From: Planctomycetota bacterium
Lineage (GTDB): Bacteria; Planctomycetota; UBA1135; GCA-002686595
Direction of reading: 5' to 3'
Assembly (NCBI GenBank): GCA_029259675.1
Contig: JAJDES010000503.1
Location: 1 to 34,496 of the forward strand
Length of the DNA stretch: 34,496 nucleotides
A program made the translations under genes and the position numbers. Positions 8,771 through 18,600 of the stretch are shown here, in pieces. Numbering within the stretch: the stretch's first letter is position 1; each line of letters opens with the position of its first letter. The notes under the pieces were generated by a model. That model was not told the origin of the DNA, searched no databases, and saw only the letters and a list, made by a program, of their open reading frames with translations.

Positions 8771-9712
8771 ATGAAACCGGAACCAGCATCCGAAGCGGAG
8801 GGCCTGCGCAGGGCGTCGCGGCAATTAATAAGGGAGCTTGGATTTCTCGTGGATCGCTGGGATGACGGGCAGCGATCCCTTTCGCACTCCCAGTGCCACT
8901 GTCTGCTCGAACTGTCCTTTCGCGAAGAACTTACGGGAGGGGAATTGTCGGAGATCTTGCAACTGGATAAGTCCAGCACAAGTCGCGCAGTCGCAGGGTT
9001 GGTGAGCGACGGACTGCTTGAACCTGCTAGTAGCCGTCAGCTCGGCGACAGTCGGCGCCGGCCCATGCGCTTGACACGCACGGGCAAACGCACTGTCGAT
9101 CGCATTGACACCCGGGCCAATGCCGAAGTGCAAGACGCACTTTCGTTGTTGGACCCCAAGGAACGCGCCTGCGTCTGTTCTGGAATGGAACTCTACGCGC
9201 GCTCACTGACGCGCGCACGACGCTTGCGCGGCATCGAAGTGCGCCCCATCCGATCTAAAGACAATACGGCCATGGGCACAATCATCCGCAACGTCATGAC
9301 CGAATTCGGTGCCGTTGGAGTGGGCTATTCGATCGAAGATTCAGAAGTGGACAACATGTCGAAGGCTTACAGGATGGCCGGACATGCGTTTTATGTGGCA
9401 ACAGAAGACGGCGCTATTCTCGGCGGAGCGGGGATCGGGCCACTGGCCGGCGGGCCGAAGGATGTTTGTGAGTTGCGCAAGATGTACTTGGGAACTGCTG
9501 CGCGTGGCTTGGGACTGGGCCGGCGACTGCTGCAGACCTGCTTAGATCACGCTCGGTCTTTGGGTTACAAAAGCTGCTATCTGGAAACCCTTAAGCACAT
9601 GCTGGGTGCCCGAAAACTCTACGAACGCTTTGGCTTTCGTGCGCTTGATGCCCCAATGGGCAGCACCGGTCACTGCGCGTGTGACAGTTGGATGCTGCTC
9701 GACTTCGAGTAG
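8771..9712 (+). CDS. MarR-family regulator fused to GNAT acetyltransferase
   Basis: N-terminal winged helix (LSHSQCHCLLELSFREELTGGELSEILQLDKSSTSRAVAGLVSDGLLEP...DSRRRPMRLT); C-terminal GNAT core (ELRKMYLGTAARGLGLGRRLLQTCLDHARSLGYKSCYLETLKHMLGARKLYERFGF). ORF also open from TTG 8735; ATG 8771 preferred. Confidence 0.9.
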   Translation: MKPEPASEAEGLRRASRQLIRELGFLVDRWDDGQRSLSHSQCHCLLELSFREELTGGELSEILQLDKSSTSRAVAGLVSDGLLEPASSRQLGDSRRRPMRLTRTGKRTVDRIDTRANAEVQDALSLLDPKERACVCSGMELYARSLTRARRLRGIEVRPIRSKDNTAMGTIIRNVMTEFGAVGVGYSIEDSEVDNMSKAYRMAGHAFYVATEDGAILGGAGIGPLAGGPKDVCELRKMYLGTAARGLGLGRRLLQTCLDHARSLGYKSCYLETLKHMLGARKLYERFGFRALDAPMGSTGHCACDSWMLLDFE

Positions 9713-9718
9713 TAAAAC

Positions 9719-9737
9719 TGCCGCGAGCGAAGCGGCA
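9719..9737. terminator. Short hairpin between convergent genes
   Basis: TGCCGC-GAGCGAA-GCGGCA, just after the stop at 9712 and before the convergent stop at 9789. Confidence 0.4.
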
Positions 9738-9788
9738 TTCCACAAAAGCTGCGACGTTTCGAAATACGGCACACGGCCTGCGCGATAG

Positions 9789-12700
9789 CTACCAAGCCTT
9801 GACTTGGCCAGCGAACAGGTACACCGCGCCCGTCTTGGGACCGCGATCATCGCTCCAAGCTGCTGAGATCAAAAAGTCCGCACGTCCGTCGCCGTTGACG
9901 TCCCCCATTCCAGTCGCATCGAAACCAAAACAAGCACCGGGCTGCGTATGCGTGAAGCTGGACAGTACTCGGCCCGTGCGACCCGAGTACAAATAGGCTT
10001 TCCCGCCGTGCTCAGCCGCTTCGCTATTGATCCAGGCTCCGACGATCAAGTCAGCACGTCCGTCGCCGTCCACATCTCCCGCCAGGGCATTGCCGATGCC
10101 CAACCCTTCACCGGCCCCGCCGCTAAAGATTCGCAACGACTCGCCATTGCGTCCGGAATGAACGTAAACCCGTCCCGAGCCCGGGCCATGAACCTCATTT
10201 TCGAAGTCAACGGCGTACACATCGGGGATGTGGTCGCCGTTCAAATCGCCGGGGAAAGACACAAACATGCGGCCCAAGTTCACGGCGGTGTCGTCAGCCT
10301 CGATGCGAAAGTGGGGCTGGGCCCCTCCCGCGCCCAAGTGGTAAACGTACACGCGACCAGCACGCCTGACGCCCGCATCCATAGCACCGATCGCAAGCAT
10401 GGGCTGGGAGCCTTCGAGCTTCGCACTCACCGCACTTCCGAATGCTTCACCCGCGCCTTCACCTTCAAGTGAAAATAGCAGCTGGCCGGTCGCGCCGGAC
10501 ACAGCATCCACCCGACCGTCGTTCCGGTTGTGGCCCGGTGCGCCGATGATTAGATCGGGAACTTGGTCTCCATCGAGATCGCCGGGGCCCCAGAGACTTC
10601 GACCGAAGCCTTCGTCCGCTTGCCGCCCGCTCAGCCGCAACAGCTCAGATCCATTCGCGCCCGAATAGACGAACACTTGCCCGGCCTGACGATCGCGGCC
10701 TGTCGTGGCGCCTTGCGGTTTGAACAGCTTGTCTGATTTTTGGCCCAGGGACTCCTGTTCTGTGCTTGCCGCTTTCTCGGCACCACTCGGGGCCGGCAAA
10801 GCTCCTTCCGCTTTTTTCATACCCGGGGCACCCACTGCCAAGTCATCTCGCCCATCGCCGTTCAGGTCCCCGACAGCGACGACGCAATAGCCGAAATGAC
10901 TCTCGTCGCTTCCATCCCAGCGGTGCAAGAGTTCCCCCGTCTTGCCCGAGTACACATAAGCGCGTCCCGCACTTCCGACTTTGTGTTCGTGCAATTCTCC
11001 GGTTACGGGACTCGCCAGTGCTGCATTGGGTGCGCCGATCAAGGCGTCGGGCACTCCGTCACCGTCCACATCGCCCACACGACTGATGGACCATCCGAAT
11101 TGCTCGCCTTCCGTTTCTCCGACCCACTCGTGAAGGACAACGACATCTTCCTTGAATTTGGAACTCGCGCTTTCCTCAACGGTTTCGTGAACCTCATCGA
11201 TCTCGACGCTTTCAACTCTCCAGCGATTGCGACCCGACATGGACATCAGCTCGAGCATGCGTGAATCTTCGCGCAGGCTGATTAAGTCCTCATCTTCCAA
11301 TACGAATCCCGGATCAAAGCCGGCGTCGGTCGCCTTGAAAAGCCACTCGAAAGCCAAGTCGACTTCGCCCAGCAATGCGTAGGCACAGCCGGCGTTGTAC
11401 ATGCCCAAGGACGCGACGCTGGAATCCCGGAAAGTGGCGGCCTTCTTGTGGCAAACCAATGCCCGCTCCAGGTCCCCCAGACAATGCAAGGAGTAGCCGT
11501 ACAACATCCATGCACGCGCGTTGTACGGCTGCGCTTTTGTAATCGCCTCGAATGCCTGGGCCGCCCCCGCAAAGTTTCCGCGATCCAAGCGCGCCTGAGC
11601 TTCAGCCTCCGTTGGCAATCGGCCGCTTTCAATGCGCAAATGCATTTCCTGCCGTAGTGCCGACGCGCCCGAAATCAAAAACACGCGGCCGGAGCCTTGC
11701 GGTTGTTCCCCGATCGAATCCACGGTCTTCATTGCCGTAACCAACAAGTCCGGCGCGCCGTCGCGATTGACGTCGCCGACGCCCGTGGCGCGAAAGCCAA
11801 AGGCTTCGCCTTCTGCCGTGGAGGTGAATGAGGCCAGCTGTCGACCATCGAAACCGGAACGCAAAACAATCTTACCTGTGGAATCAACTTCGCCCGCGTG
11901 CAGCCACGTGCCCACCATCAAATCGTCGTGGCCGTCTCCATCCAAGTCGCCGATAGGGCCCGTTCCGATTCCGAATGTCCCGCTTGCCGCGCCCCCCACA
12001 GTTTGCAAAGTGCGCCCGTCCGCGCCGGAAAAGACACTGGCTGCACCACTTTTGGATCCACGCCCGTTCGGCTTTCCAATGGAGCTGAGAATGTCTTCGC
12101 TGCCGTCGTGATCAATGTCTCCCACGATCGCCACGAATGGACCGACGGAATCGACGTCTCTTTCGTTTGCCTCAATGGAAAACTTCAATTGCGGTTCTTT
12201 GCCGCGGTAGACGTAAACAGCACCGTTCTTCAACGCTCCAGCCAAGGGCGCCGCGATCACCAGGGTTTCTTCCGATCCCGCGATCGAAGCACCGAATCGA
12301 TCTCCTGCTGCATCCCCATCGAGGCGAGCCAACTCTTTACCGGTGATGCCCGTTAGCAGGCTCACCCGCCCGCCCGAAGGAACACCTGGAGCACTGACTG
12401 CATAGTCTTTCCAACCGTCGCCGTTCCAATCTCCAAGCGAGGCGACGGATTCGCCAAAGCGGTCGCCGACACTCTCGCCCTTTAGCAGCCCCAACAATTG
12501 GCCGTCAACGCCTGAAAGCAGGTAAACACATCCTGCACCACTGCCTATTTGCGGCGCGCCCACGAGCAAGTCGGCGTGACCGTCTCCATCCATGTCGCCG
12601 CAACCCGCCATGGACCAACCAAAGCAATCACCAAGCTCACCCGTGCGCTCAAAGAGCAAGGATCCCGTGCGACCTGAATAGGCGTAAATCCTGCCCTGTC

Positions 12701-13163
12701 CGGATTCGGAGTGCGAATCGAGTGAAGCAGGCGCTTCGCCAGCAACCGGTTCTGATGGTTGCTTGACTTGTCCGGGTGCTTCCCCGGGTACGCCATCGGG
12801 TACGCCATCGGGTGCGTCAGCGGGTACGCCATCGGGTGCGTCAGCGGTGGTCGGAGCTATTGAACTTGATTGCCCCGCATTCGGAGCAGTTCCGATTGCA
12901 CGCGGCAAGCTCTGATACAGGGGCGCACCAATAACAATGTCCCCCACACCGTCTCCGTCCAGATCACCCGCAGCACAGATCTCATATCCGAATTGATCCC
13001 CGGGACGCTCGCCTTCGAAGCGATAGAGAACATCCACATCGGCCTCGACCCATTGAGCACCGGCAGCACAGGTTCCGAACAACATTGTGCAACTTGCAAC
13101 ATTCAAGGCTCGCAGCGCGATAGGCCGCAAGGAGATCAATCGAGTTGTCCTTGAGTGAGCCAT
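9789..13163 (-). CDS. Giant secreted FG-GAP/integrin-alpha-like beta-propeller protein with central TPR-like segment
   Basis: ORF 9789..13406; ATG at 13163 gives MAHSRTTRLISLRPIALRALNVASCTMLFGTCAAGAQW (signal-like). Repeated FGxxxxxxGDxDGDGxxDxxxGAP units on both sides of a TPR-like block (FAGAAQAFEAITKAQPYNARAWMLYGYSLHCLGDLERALVCHKKA). Confidence 0.92.
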   Translation of the reverse strand: MAHSRTTRLISLRPIALRALNVASCTMLFGTCAAGAQWVEADVDVLYRFEGERPGDQFGYEICAAGDLDGDGVGDIVIGAPLYQSLPRAIGTAPNAGQSSSIAPTTADAPDGVPADAPDGVPDGVPGEAPGQVKQPSEPVAGEAPASLDSHSESGQGRIYAYSGRTGSLLFERTGELGDCFGWSMAGCGDMDGDGHADLLVGAPQIGSGAGCVYLLSGVDGQLLGLLKGESVGDRFGESVASLGDWNGDGWKDYAVSAPGVPSGGRVSLLTGITGKELARLDGDAAGDRFGASIAGSEETLVIAAPLAGALKNGAVYVYRGKEPQLKFSIEANERDVDSVGPFVAIVGDIDHDGSEDILSSIGKPNGRGSKSGAASVFSGADGRTLQTVGGAASGTFGIGTGPIGDLDGDGHDDLMVGTWLHAGEVDSTGKIVLRSGFDGRQLASFTSTAEGEAFGFRATGVGDVNRDGAPDLLVTAMKTVDSIGEQPQGSGRVFLISGASALRQEMHLRIESGRLPTEAEAQARLDRGNFAGAAQAFEAITKAQPYNARAWMLYGYSLHCLGDLERALVCHKKAATFRDSSVASLGMYNAGCAYALLGEVDLAFEWLFKATDAGFDPGFVLEDEDLISLREDSRMLELMSMSGRNRWRVESVEIDEVHETVEESASSKFKEDVVVLHEWVGETEGEQFGWSISRVGDVDGDGVPDALIGAPNAALASPVTGELHEHKVGSAGRAYVYSGKTGELLHRWDGSDESHFGYCVVAVGDLNGDGRDDLAVGAPGMKKAEGALPAPSGAEKAASTEQESLGQKSDKLFKPQGATTGRDRQAGQVFVYSGANGSELLRLSGRQADEGFGRSLWGPGDLDGDQVPDLIIGAPGHNRNDGRVDAVSGATGQLLFSLEGEGAGEAFGSAVSAKLEGSQPMLAIGAMDAGVRRAGRVYVYHLGAGGAQPHFRIEADDTAVNLGRMFVSFPGDLNGDHIPDVYAVDFENEVHGPGSGRVYVHSGRNGESLRIFSGGAGEGLGIGNALAGDVDGDGRADLIVGAWINSEAAEHGGKAYLYSGRTGRVLSSFTHTQPGACFGFDATGMGDVNGDGRADFLISAAWSDDRGPKTGAVYLFAGQVKAW
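12785..12844. repeat. Five 12-bp tandem units (CGGGTACGCCAT / CGGGTGCGTCAG, order A A B A B)
   Basis: Read directly; encodes the (A)DAP/DGVP repeats in the FG-GAP protein. Confidence 0.9.
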
Positions 13164-13427
13164 GGATCGCCCCTCGGGCGAGGGAGAAAAGTGAGCCGAT
13201 TGCGTTCGAGCGCAGCTTCGAACTGTTCGCGTTGCCGAACGCCGCTGCCGAGCCAAAGTACTGTTGCTCAAAGATAACCGCTGGGGGCCGTTCCGGTGCT
13301 CGAGTGCGAGGCTTGTGCTCCAAAGCTTACATGGAGCGGCCATCCTACGCGTATCGAGCCCCAAGGCGGGCGAAGGCGCATTGTCGAGATTGGGCAAGGC
13401 CTGCAATTGCCTAACTGTTGATGCCTG

Positions 13428-13649
13428 CTAGAGCCCGGTCAACACCATGTAGATCAGCAAGCTCAGTCCAATGAGAAATCCGCAGATCACGATGATTACC
13501 AGCACGATCGCCTCCCTATTCTCGTCTCGAGCCCGATTGACGTTGGCGACGGAGTCCCCATGTTGCGGCGCGCTTTCGGTACCCCAACCCTTCGGATTCA
13601 AGGCCTCAGCACCCTGCCCATTCTCGCCGTTGCGCGGGTTTTCTTTCAT
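13428..13649 (-). CDS. Small single-TM protein
   Basis: 73 aa; C-terminal hydrophobic helix REAIVLVIIVICGFLIGLSLLIYMVLTGL; same strand as the downstream-lying COX3-like gene. Confidence 0.55.
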   Translation of the reverse strand: MKENPRNGENGQGAEALNPKGWGTESAPQHGDSVANVNRARDENREAIVLVIIVICGFLIGLSLLIYMVLTGL

Positions 13650-13785
13650 TCGAGGGTGTTCACAATCTCAGCTGGGTGAAGCTGACGGCCCTTGGCAAAA
13701 CATGCAAGCGGTGGATGCGCAAACAGGGCCCGGCTGCCGTGAGCATAGTTTTGCGATGTTCTCGAGCTCCCGAATCCTTCCTTTG

Positions 13786-14544
13786 CTAGTCCAAAAAGTA
13801 CAGCGCCCCAAATAACACCAGCCAAAGCCCGCCCATGGAGTGCCAATAGACCGCGCACAACTCAGCTGAAGCAACCCATTTCACTGCGGGCTCTCGCTTG
13901 CGCACCATCCACATCACGCGAGTGAGATAAATCAAGCCGCCCAGGATGTGCAAACCGTGCAATCCCGTAATGCAATAGAAAATGGTGCCGTAGGCGTTGG
14001 AGGCAATGGACAATCCATTGCTCCTCAAAAGCTGCCAAAGGCTGACTTGCGCGAACAAGAACGCCACGCCCAAAATCCAGGTCGCCATGTACATGCGTCC
14101 CATGCGAACATGCTCCCGGCGCCGGCGGCTTCGCTCGGCTTTAATCAGGGCAGCGTCACTTGCCAGCATCAAGACTGTGCTCAAAAGCAGGCCGGCTGAT
14201 GCACCGCCGAATCCCGGCGGTGGCCACGTGGGGGCGCTGGCACTGAGAGCGCCGTACACGACAAGAAACATTGAGAAGAGAGTTGCGACGCTCACAAGGA
14301 ACAACGCCAGGCCGAGCTTTTTGTGGCCCAGGGTGGAATCCTCATCCTTTTCACTCTCGCCGTCGTCCCCTCCTCCGCCACCACCACCGCCGCCGCCACC
14401 TCCGTCTTGGGGAGGCTCAACCGGGGGGGGTCCGATGCTTCTTCGGCGCCGCGTGGGTCGCACGGGTTGATCCCCACACGTAGGGTCGAGGAGCTCCACA
14501 CCGGCTCCGCCCGAATCCACCCATGCTGAAAACTGAATCAACAT
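13786..14544 (-). CDS. Heme-copper (cytochrome c) oxidase subunit III-like protein with poly-Gly N-terminal linker
   Basis: Multi-TM; VSLWQLLRSNGLSIASNAYGTIFYCITGLHGLHILGGLIYL and C-terminal CAVYWHSMGGLWLVLFGALYFLD match COX3/CyoC patterns. Confidence 0.85.
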   Translation of the reverse strand: MLIQFSAWVDSGGAGVELLDPTCGDQPVRPTRRRRSIGPPPVEPPQDGGGGGGGGGGGGDDGESEKDEDSTLGHKKLGLALFLVSVATLFSMFLVVYGALSASAPTWPPPGFGGASAGLLLSTVLMLASDAALIKAERSRRRREHVRMGRMYMATWILGVAFLFAQVSLWQLLRSNGLSIASNAYGTIFYCITGLHGLHILGGLIYLTRVMWMVRKREPAVKWVASAELCAVYWHSMGGLWLVLFGALYFLD

Positions 14545-14706
14545 CCAATTGAATTGTCCCCGGCTGAGTGCGATTCGAGAACCGGAAATTGCTCAATACT
14601 GAAGGGGACCTGATCTGCGCCCTGGCAGCGCGCCAAACGGGAGCGCAAGCTCCCTCCACTCGTTCCACCGAACCCGGACAAGCTCATAACGAGAGCGCCC
14701 GCCCCA

Positions 14707-15642
14707 ATGCCCGAGATACTCAACGAAGGAGAACCGCATCGCATTGTGATTCGCGAATCGCGTTCGCCCAAACAGGCCCACGAGCAAGAGCTTGTGTTGG
14801 CGGCCGCGGATCTGCCCTATGTTCGGGTGCAGCGTGGCAAGCGCATTTTCATCGCCGTCCACCCGGATATCGCCGAACGCGCCCTTTCGGAGCTGACGCA
14901 ATACGAGCAAGAAAATCGAGGTTGGCCTCCGCGCCGCCCCGACCTGGAGCTCTTGTCCGACGGCCGCACAGGGCCCTTCCTCTTTTCGGCGCTCGTGTTC
15001 ATGGTTTTCATCCTGCAGCGCGAAGGTGCACTCGGACACGACTGGGTTGAAGTCGGAGCGGCCAGAGCCAGGCTCATCGCAAACGGCGAATGGTGGCGCG
15101 CCGTTACAGCCCTGACGTTGCACGCCGATTTGCACCATCTGCTTTCAAACATTCTGTTCGGCGCACTCTTCACCGCTCTCTTGTGTCAGTTGACGGGAAC
15201 CGGAGCCGCCCTCGGCGCAGTTTTCGCCTCGGGAGTGCTTGGCAATTTGGCCAACGCATGGATTCAAGACCCCATGCACAGTTCCATTGGCGCAAGCACC
15301 GCCGTCTTCGGAGCTCTGGGCTGCTTAGTCGGTTATCAGTTGGCCGATCGCAAGCGCATCGGACTGGGCACGCTTGAGCGCTTCGCTCCACCCCTGCTCG
15401 GACTCGTCTTTCTCGGCTGGATGGGAACCGGATCCGGCTCCGACCCCGGCGTTCCACAGGACGGCGCCAAAGTAGACGTTTGGGCCCACGCCATGGGCTT
15501 TGCCGCCGGCGGGCTTTCAGGTGCCGTACTCGGTTGGTTGGGACTCGAACGCCTGCGCAGTCGCGCCCTTCAATGGAGCGCAGTGTTCTGCTCGGCCGCA
15601 ATTCTCATCTTCTCCTGGGCCAAGGCCCTTGGAGAGTTCTGA
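14707..15642 (+). CDS. Rhomboid-family intramembrane serine protease
   Basis: LHADLHHLLSNILFGALF, GASTAVFGALG (catalytic Ser region) and VDVWAHAMGFAAGGLSG (catalytic His). Confidence 0.9.
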   Translation: MPEILNEGEPHRIVIRESRSPKQAHEQELVLAAADLPYVRVQRGKRIFIAVHPDIAERALSELTQYEQENRGWPPRRPDLELLSDGRTGPFLFSALVFMVFILQREGALGHDWVEVGAARARLIANGEWWRAVTALTLHADLHHLLSNILFGALFTALLCQLTGTGAALGAVFASGVLGNLANAWIQDPMHSSIGASTAVFGALGCLVGYQLADRKRIGLGTLERFAPPLLGLVFLGWMGTGSGSDPGVPQDGAKVDVWAHAMGFAAGGLSGAVLGWLGLERLRSRALQWSAVFCSAAILIFSWAKALGEF

Positions 15643-15648
15643 GCGCGC

Positions 15649-18600
15649 TTAACGACTAGCGGTTTGCACCTGGGTTGAAGCGGCCTCAACGGCTTGTACT
15701 GAAGCGAAAGCGGAGTCGCGTTCGAAACGCGAACTCTGTGTGTGCAAGGGCTCAATCCAGGTGTGGGACGGTCGCGTGTTCCACTCCAAGCGCCAAGCGC
15801 GGTGCGCTTCGTCAGCGGGAAATGCTTCATCTTGACCGTACGGATACGAACTCATTCCGTGGAACGGAAGCGGTTCGACAAAGAGGGCTTCCACACTGTT
15901 GGGGTCGCGATCCTTGGCCCAGCCGTCCATGTACAAGAGGTAGTCGCGTTGCATTCCGTCCGGCACCGGACCCAAGTCCTTGGCGTCGAACTGTACGCGC
16001 AATGCGTCGCCCGCACCCATGATGACGAAACGATCCTCGGCACTTGTCAGCAAAGGCAAGACTTCGCCCAATTTGGTGTAGAGGCCCGGGTGTTGGTTCC
16101 AACGCGGGGTCTCGGATTTTTGATCCCAGTCAAACCACTCGAGTTCGTGCTCACCCAACAAGACAGTCGGTTGGGAGAAACCTCGCAAGTACAAGTCGCC
16201 ACTGGTGGGCTCGAGGGAAGTCACACGCATGCGCGCATCGTCTCCATCCACAGCCAACCGAATGGAATCCCAATAAAGGCGCAAGGTCGAAAAAATGCGC
16301 AAGCGAGGATCCGCCGGATCGAGCATTTCAGTGATGTCGATCACCATGCTCTTGAGCTTGCCCGCAGGGAATCCCACCGGGGGCCCCGCGTCGCGCCAAC
16401 CAGATGGCGCATCGGAGTCGGGAACCTGAAAAATGGGCGGAATGAAATCCACGCCGGGAGTCCGCGCGGCAGCGACGTTGACGCTGGCATTGGTCCAATA
16501 GAACCAACCGCTACAAATCAAACGCAACTGCTCGGCGTCCCGAACGGCTTCGGCATCGAATGCCAGCTCGATCCAGTGGGGCTTGGCCAATCCCATGAAT
16601 TGGCGCTCGAGCACCTCGAACGGAATCGCGTAATCGCCATCCACTGCGGCCAGCTCTTTCGTCCACGAATGGCCATCACTTCCCGTGGCGGATACTGGCG
16701 CCAGGGGCGTGTCGACCACGTGCGTGTGAGCTTCGGGAAAGGGCGGAAAGCAAAAGCGCTCGTTGGGGTGCACTTCCGTGCCGAGCGGATGATCAATCAC
16801 ATCCAAGCGCACGCGGTCCAAGTAGGTAACTTCGCGCAACTCTTCAGTGATCTGCACATCATAGTAACGCTCTCCGTTTGCCCCTTCGCGCAACTTCATT
16901 TGATCGCCGCGCACAAGAACGTATTCGTCATTGTCAGGGGGCACCAGCACACCCGGCTCCATCGGCAAACCCAGTGGCGTGATTCCGAGCACGTCCGTGA
17001 TGAATTCGTACGTCTCGCCGTTCCAGGTGTAAAGGAAAGGGCACGAACCGGACTGCCGCTCGACCCTTTCGATCAAGACTTCGCTTCCAACTGGAACATC
17101 AACTTCGTGTTGAATCACTCCGGTCGGCCAAGTGACTCGAATCACATCCAGCTGCTCCGCAGTACCGACCCCGATGGTTTGCGGTTCCCCGTTCCAGAAG
17201 ATGCGCCGATAAACGCCGCCGGCACGAATCTCCACAATGGAGCCGACTCCACGCCGGTTGTCTTTCTCGGCTTTGAGAGCCAATCGAATGCTATTTCCAC
17301 TGCTTGCCCCCGAACGCAGGGTGGCGGATCCGGATCCATAGGCCAAGACGTCCATGTGCGCATCCCCGTCAAAATCACGGGCCACGAATTGCGCGGAGGA
17401 AAACTGCTCGGCTGCGTCGAATAGCTTCCAAGTGGACTTCAACTCGTGTTCCAGGCCGAATGCGTATTGAACATCCGAAGGAGCATTGAGCACGTCAAAA
17501 GAACCGTCGAGGTCTAAGTCCGCCGCTAGAACGCCCGTGGAGGACTCACGGCCTTCACCCTTGAAGTCGCCACTGGGCCGCCCCCAAGCCAAAACACCCG
17601 CTTCCGGCAACCACATGTCCGGGCGGGTATCCCCGTCGAAGTCAGCCAAAATCGGTTTGGCCTTCGATACGGGAATGCCTTCCAAGCGAAGGCTTTCGTC
17701 GGCGAATCGACCGCCGCGCAAACTATCCGCTAAGTAGTAGCCGGCGGACCCTCCCAATAGAAAATCCACATCTTGGTCCGTATCGAAATCCTCTACTGCA
17801 CACCACTCAAAGGCCGTATCGCCGGGAAGGCCGGCCTCAGCGCTTGCATCGCTGAACTGCCCCTCGTCAATACCGGACACCAGGCCGTCGTTGCGCCAAA
17901 CGCGCGCACCGAAGTCACCCGCCAGCAATAGGTCCAAATCGCCTTCATGGTCAAAATCCACGGCCACCAGGTCGCGAACCGTGCCGTCCAATTTGGGCAA
18001 GCTCAAGTTCGCGCGCTCGAAGCGGGTCGCCGACTGATGGAACACGACAACTTCAGCATCACGGACAGCAACGAGATCCAAATCCCCGTCATTGTCCAAG
18101 TCGCAGGGCACGACGTGGGACCACGATCGAGTGTCACCACCCTTGTCCACTTGTTCGACTCGATAAAGGCCCGAGTGCTCGCGTGCAACAAAGATTCCAT
18201 CGGGGCCAAAGCACAGCAGGTCCGGCAATCCGACTTTTGAATCGACGGCCTCGCCATTCGCGTTGCGAAAGATTTCCCAATTCTCAGTCAAGCTGCAGGC
18301 AATAATTCCAACCGCATTCGAGAATTCAGCCGGTAAGGCCATTCCCGCAGTTGCCGGAAACAACGGAATGGGCTTCGAAACGGTGTTCCCCGCGGGCAGT
18401 GCGCGCCCCAGCAAACCAAAGTTTCCCCTTTGCATTTCCGACGAACTCGGCGCCTTCATTCCGCGCGCGATCAGCTTGTCGCGTTCATTGAAATACTGCA
18501 CCGCATCCTCGCTTCCCCGGCGCGAAAGCAATTGTGCCAAGCGGAAAAGCGTCGAGAGGTGCCAACTTCCCGCCTGATCAACTCCGACGGCCACCAAGTC

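Noticed and set aside
12545-12832. Minus-strand ORF with MAYPLTHPMAYPMAYP repeats
   Set aside because: Alternate-frame reading of the 12-bp minisatellite inside the FG-GAP gene.
15742-17424. 560-aa plus-strand ORF
   Set aside because: Antisense to the well-supported ASPIC/UnbV lipoprotein gene; no recognisable domain; explained by GC-rich codon bias.
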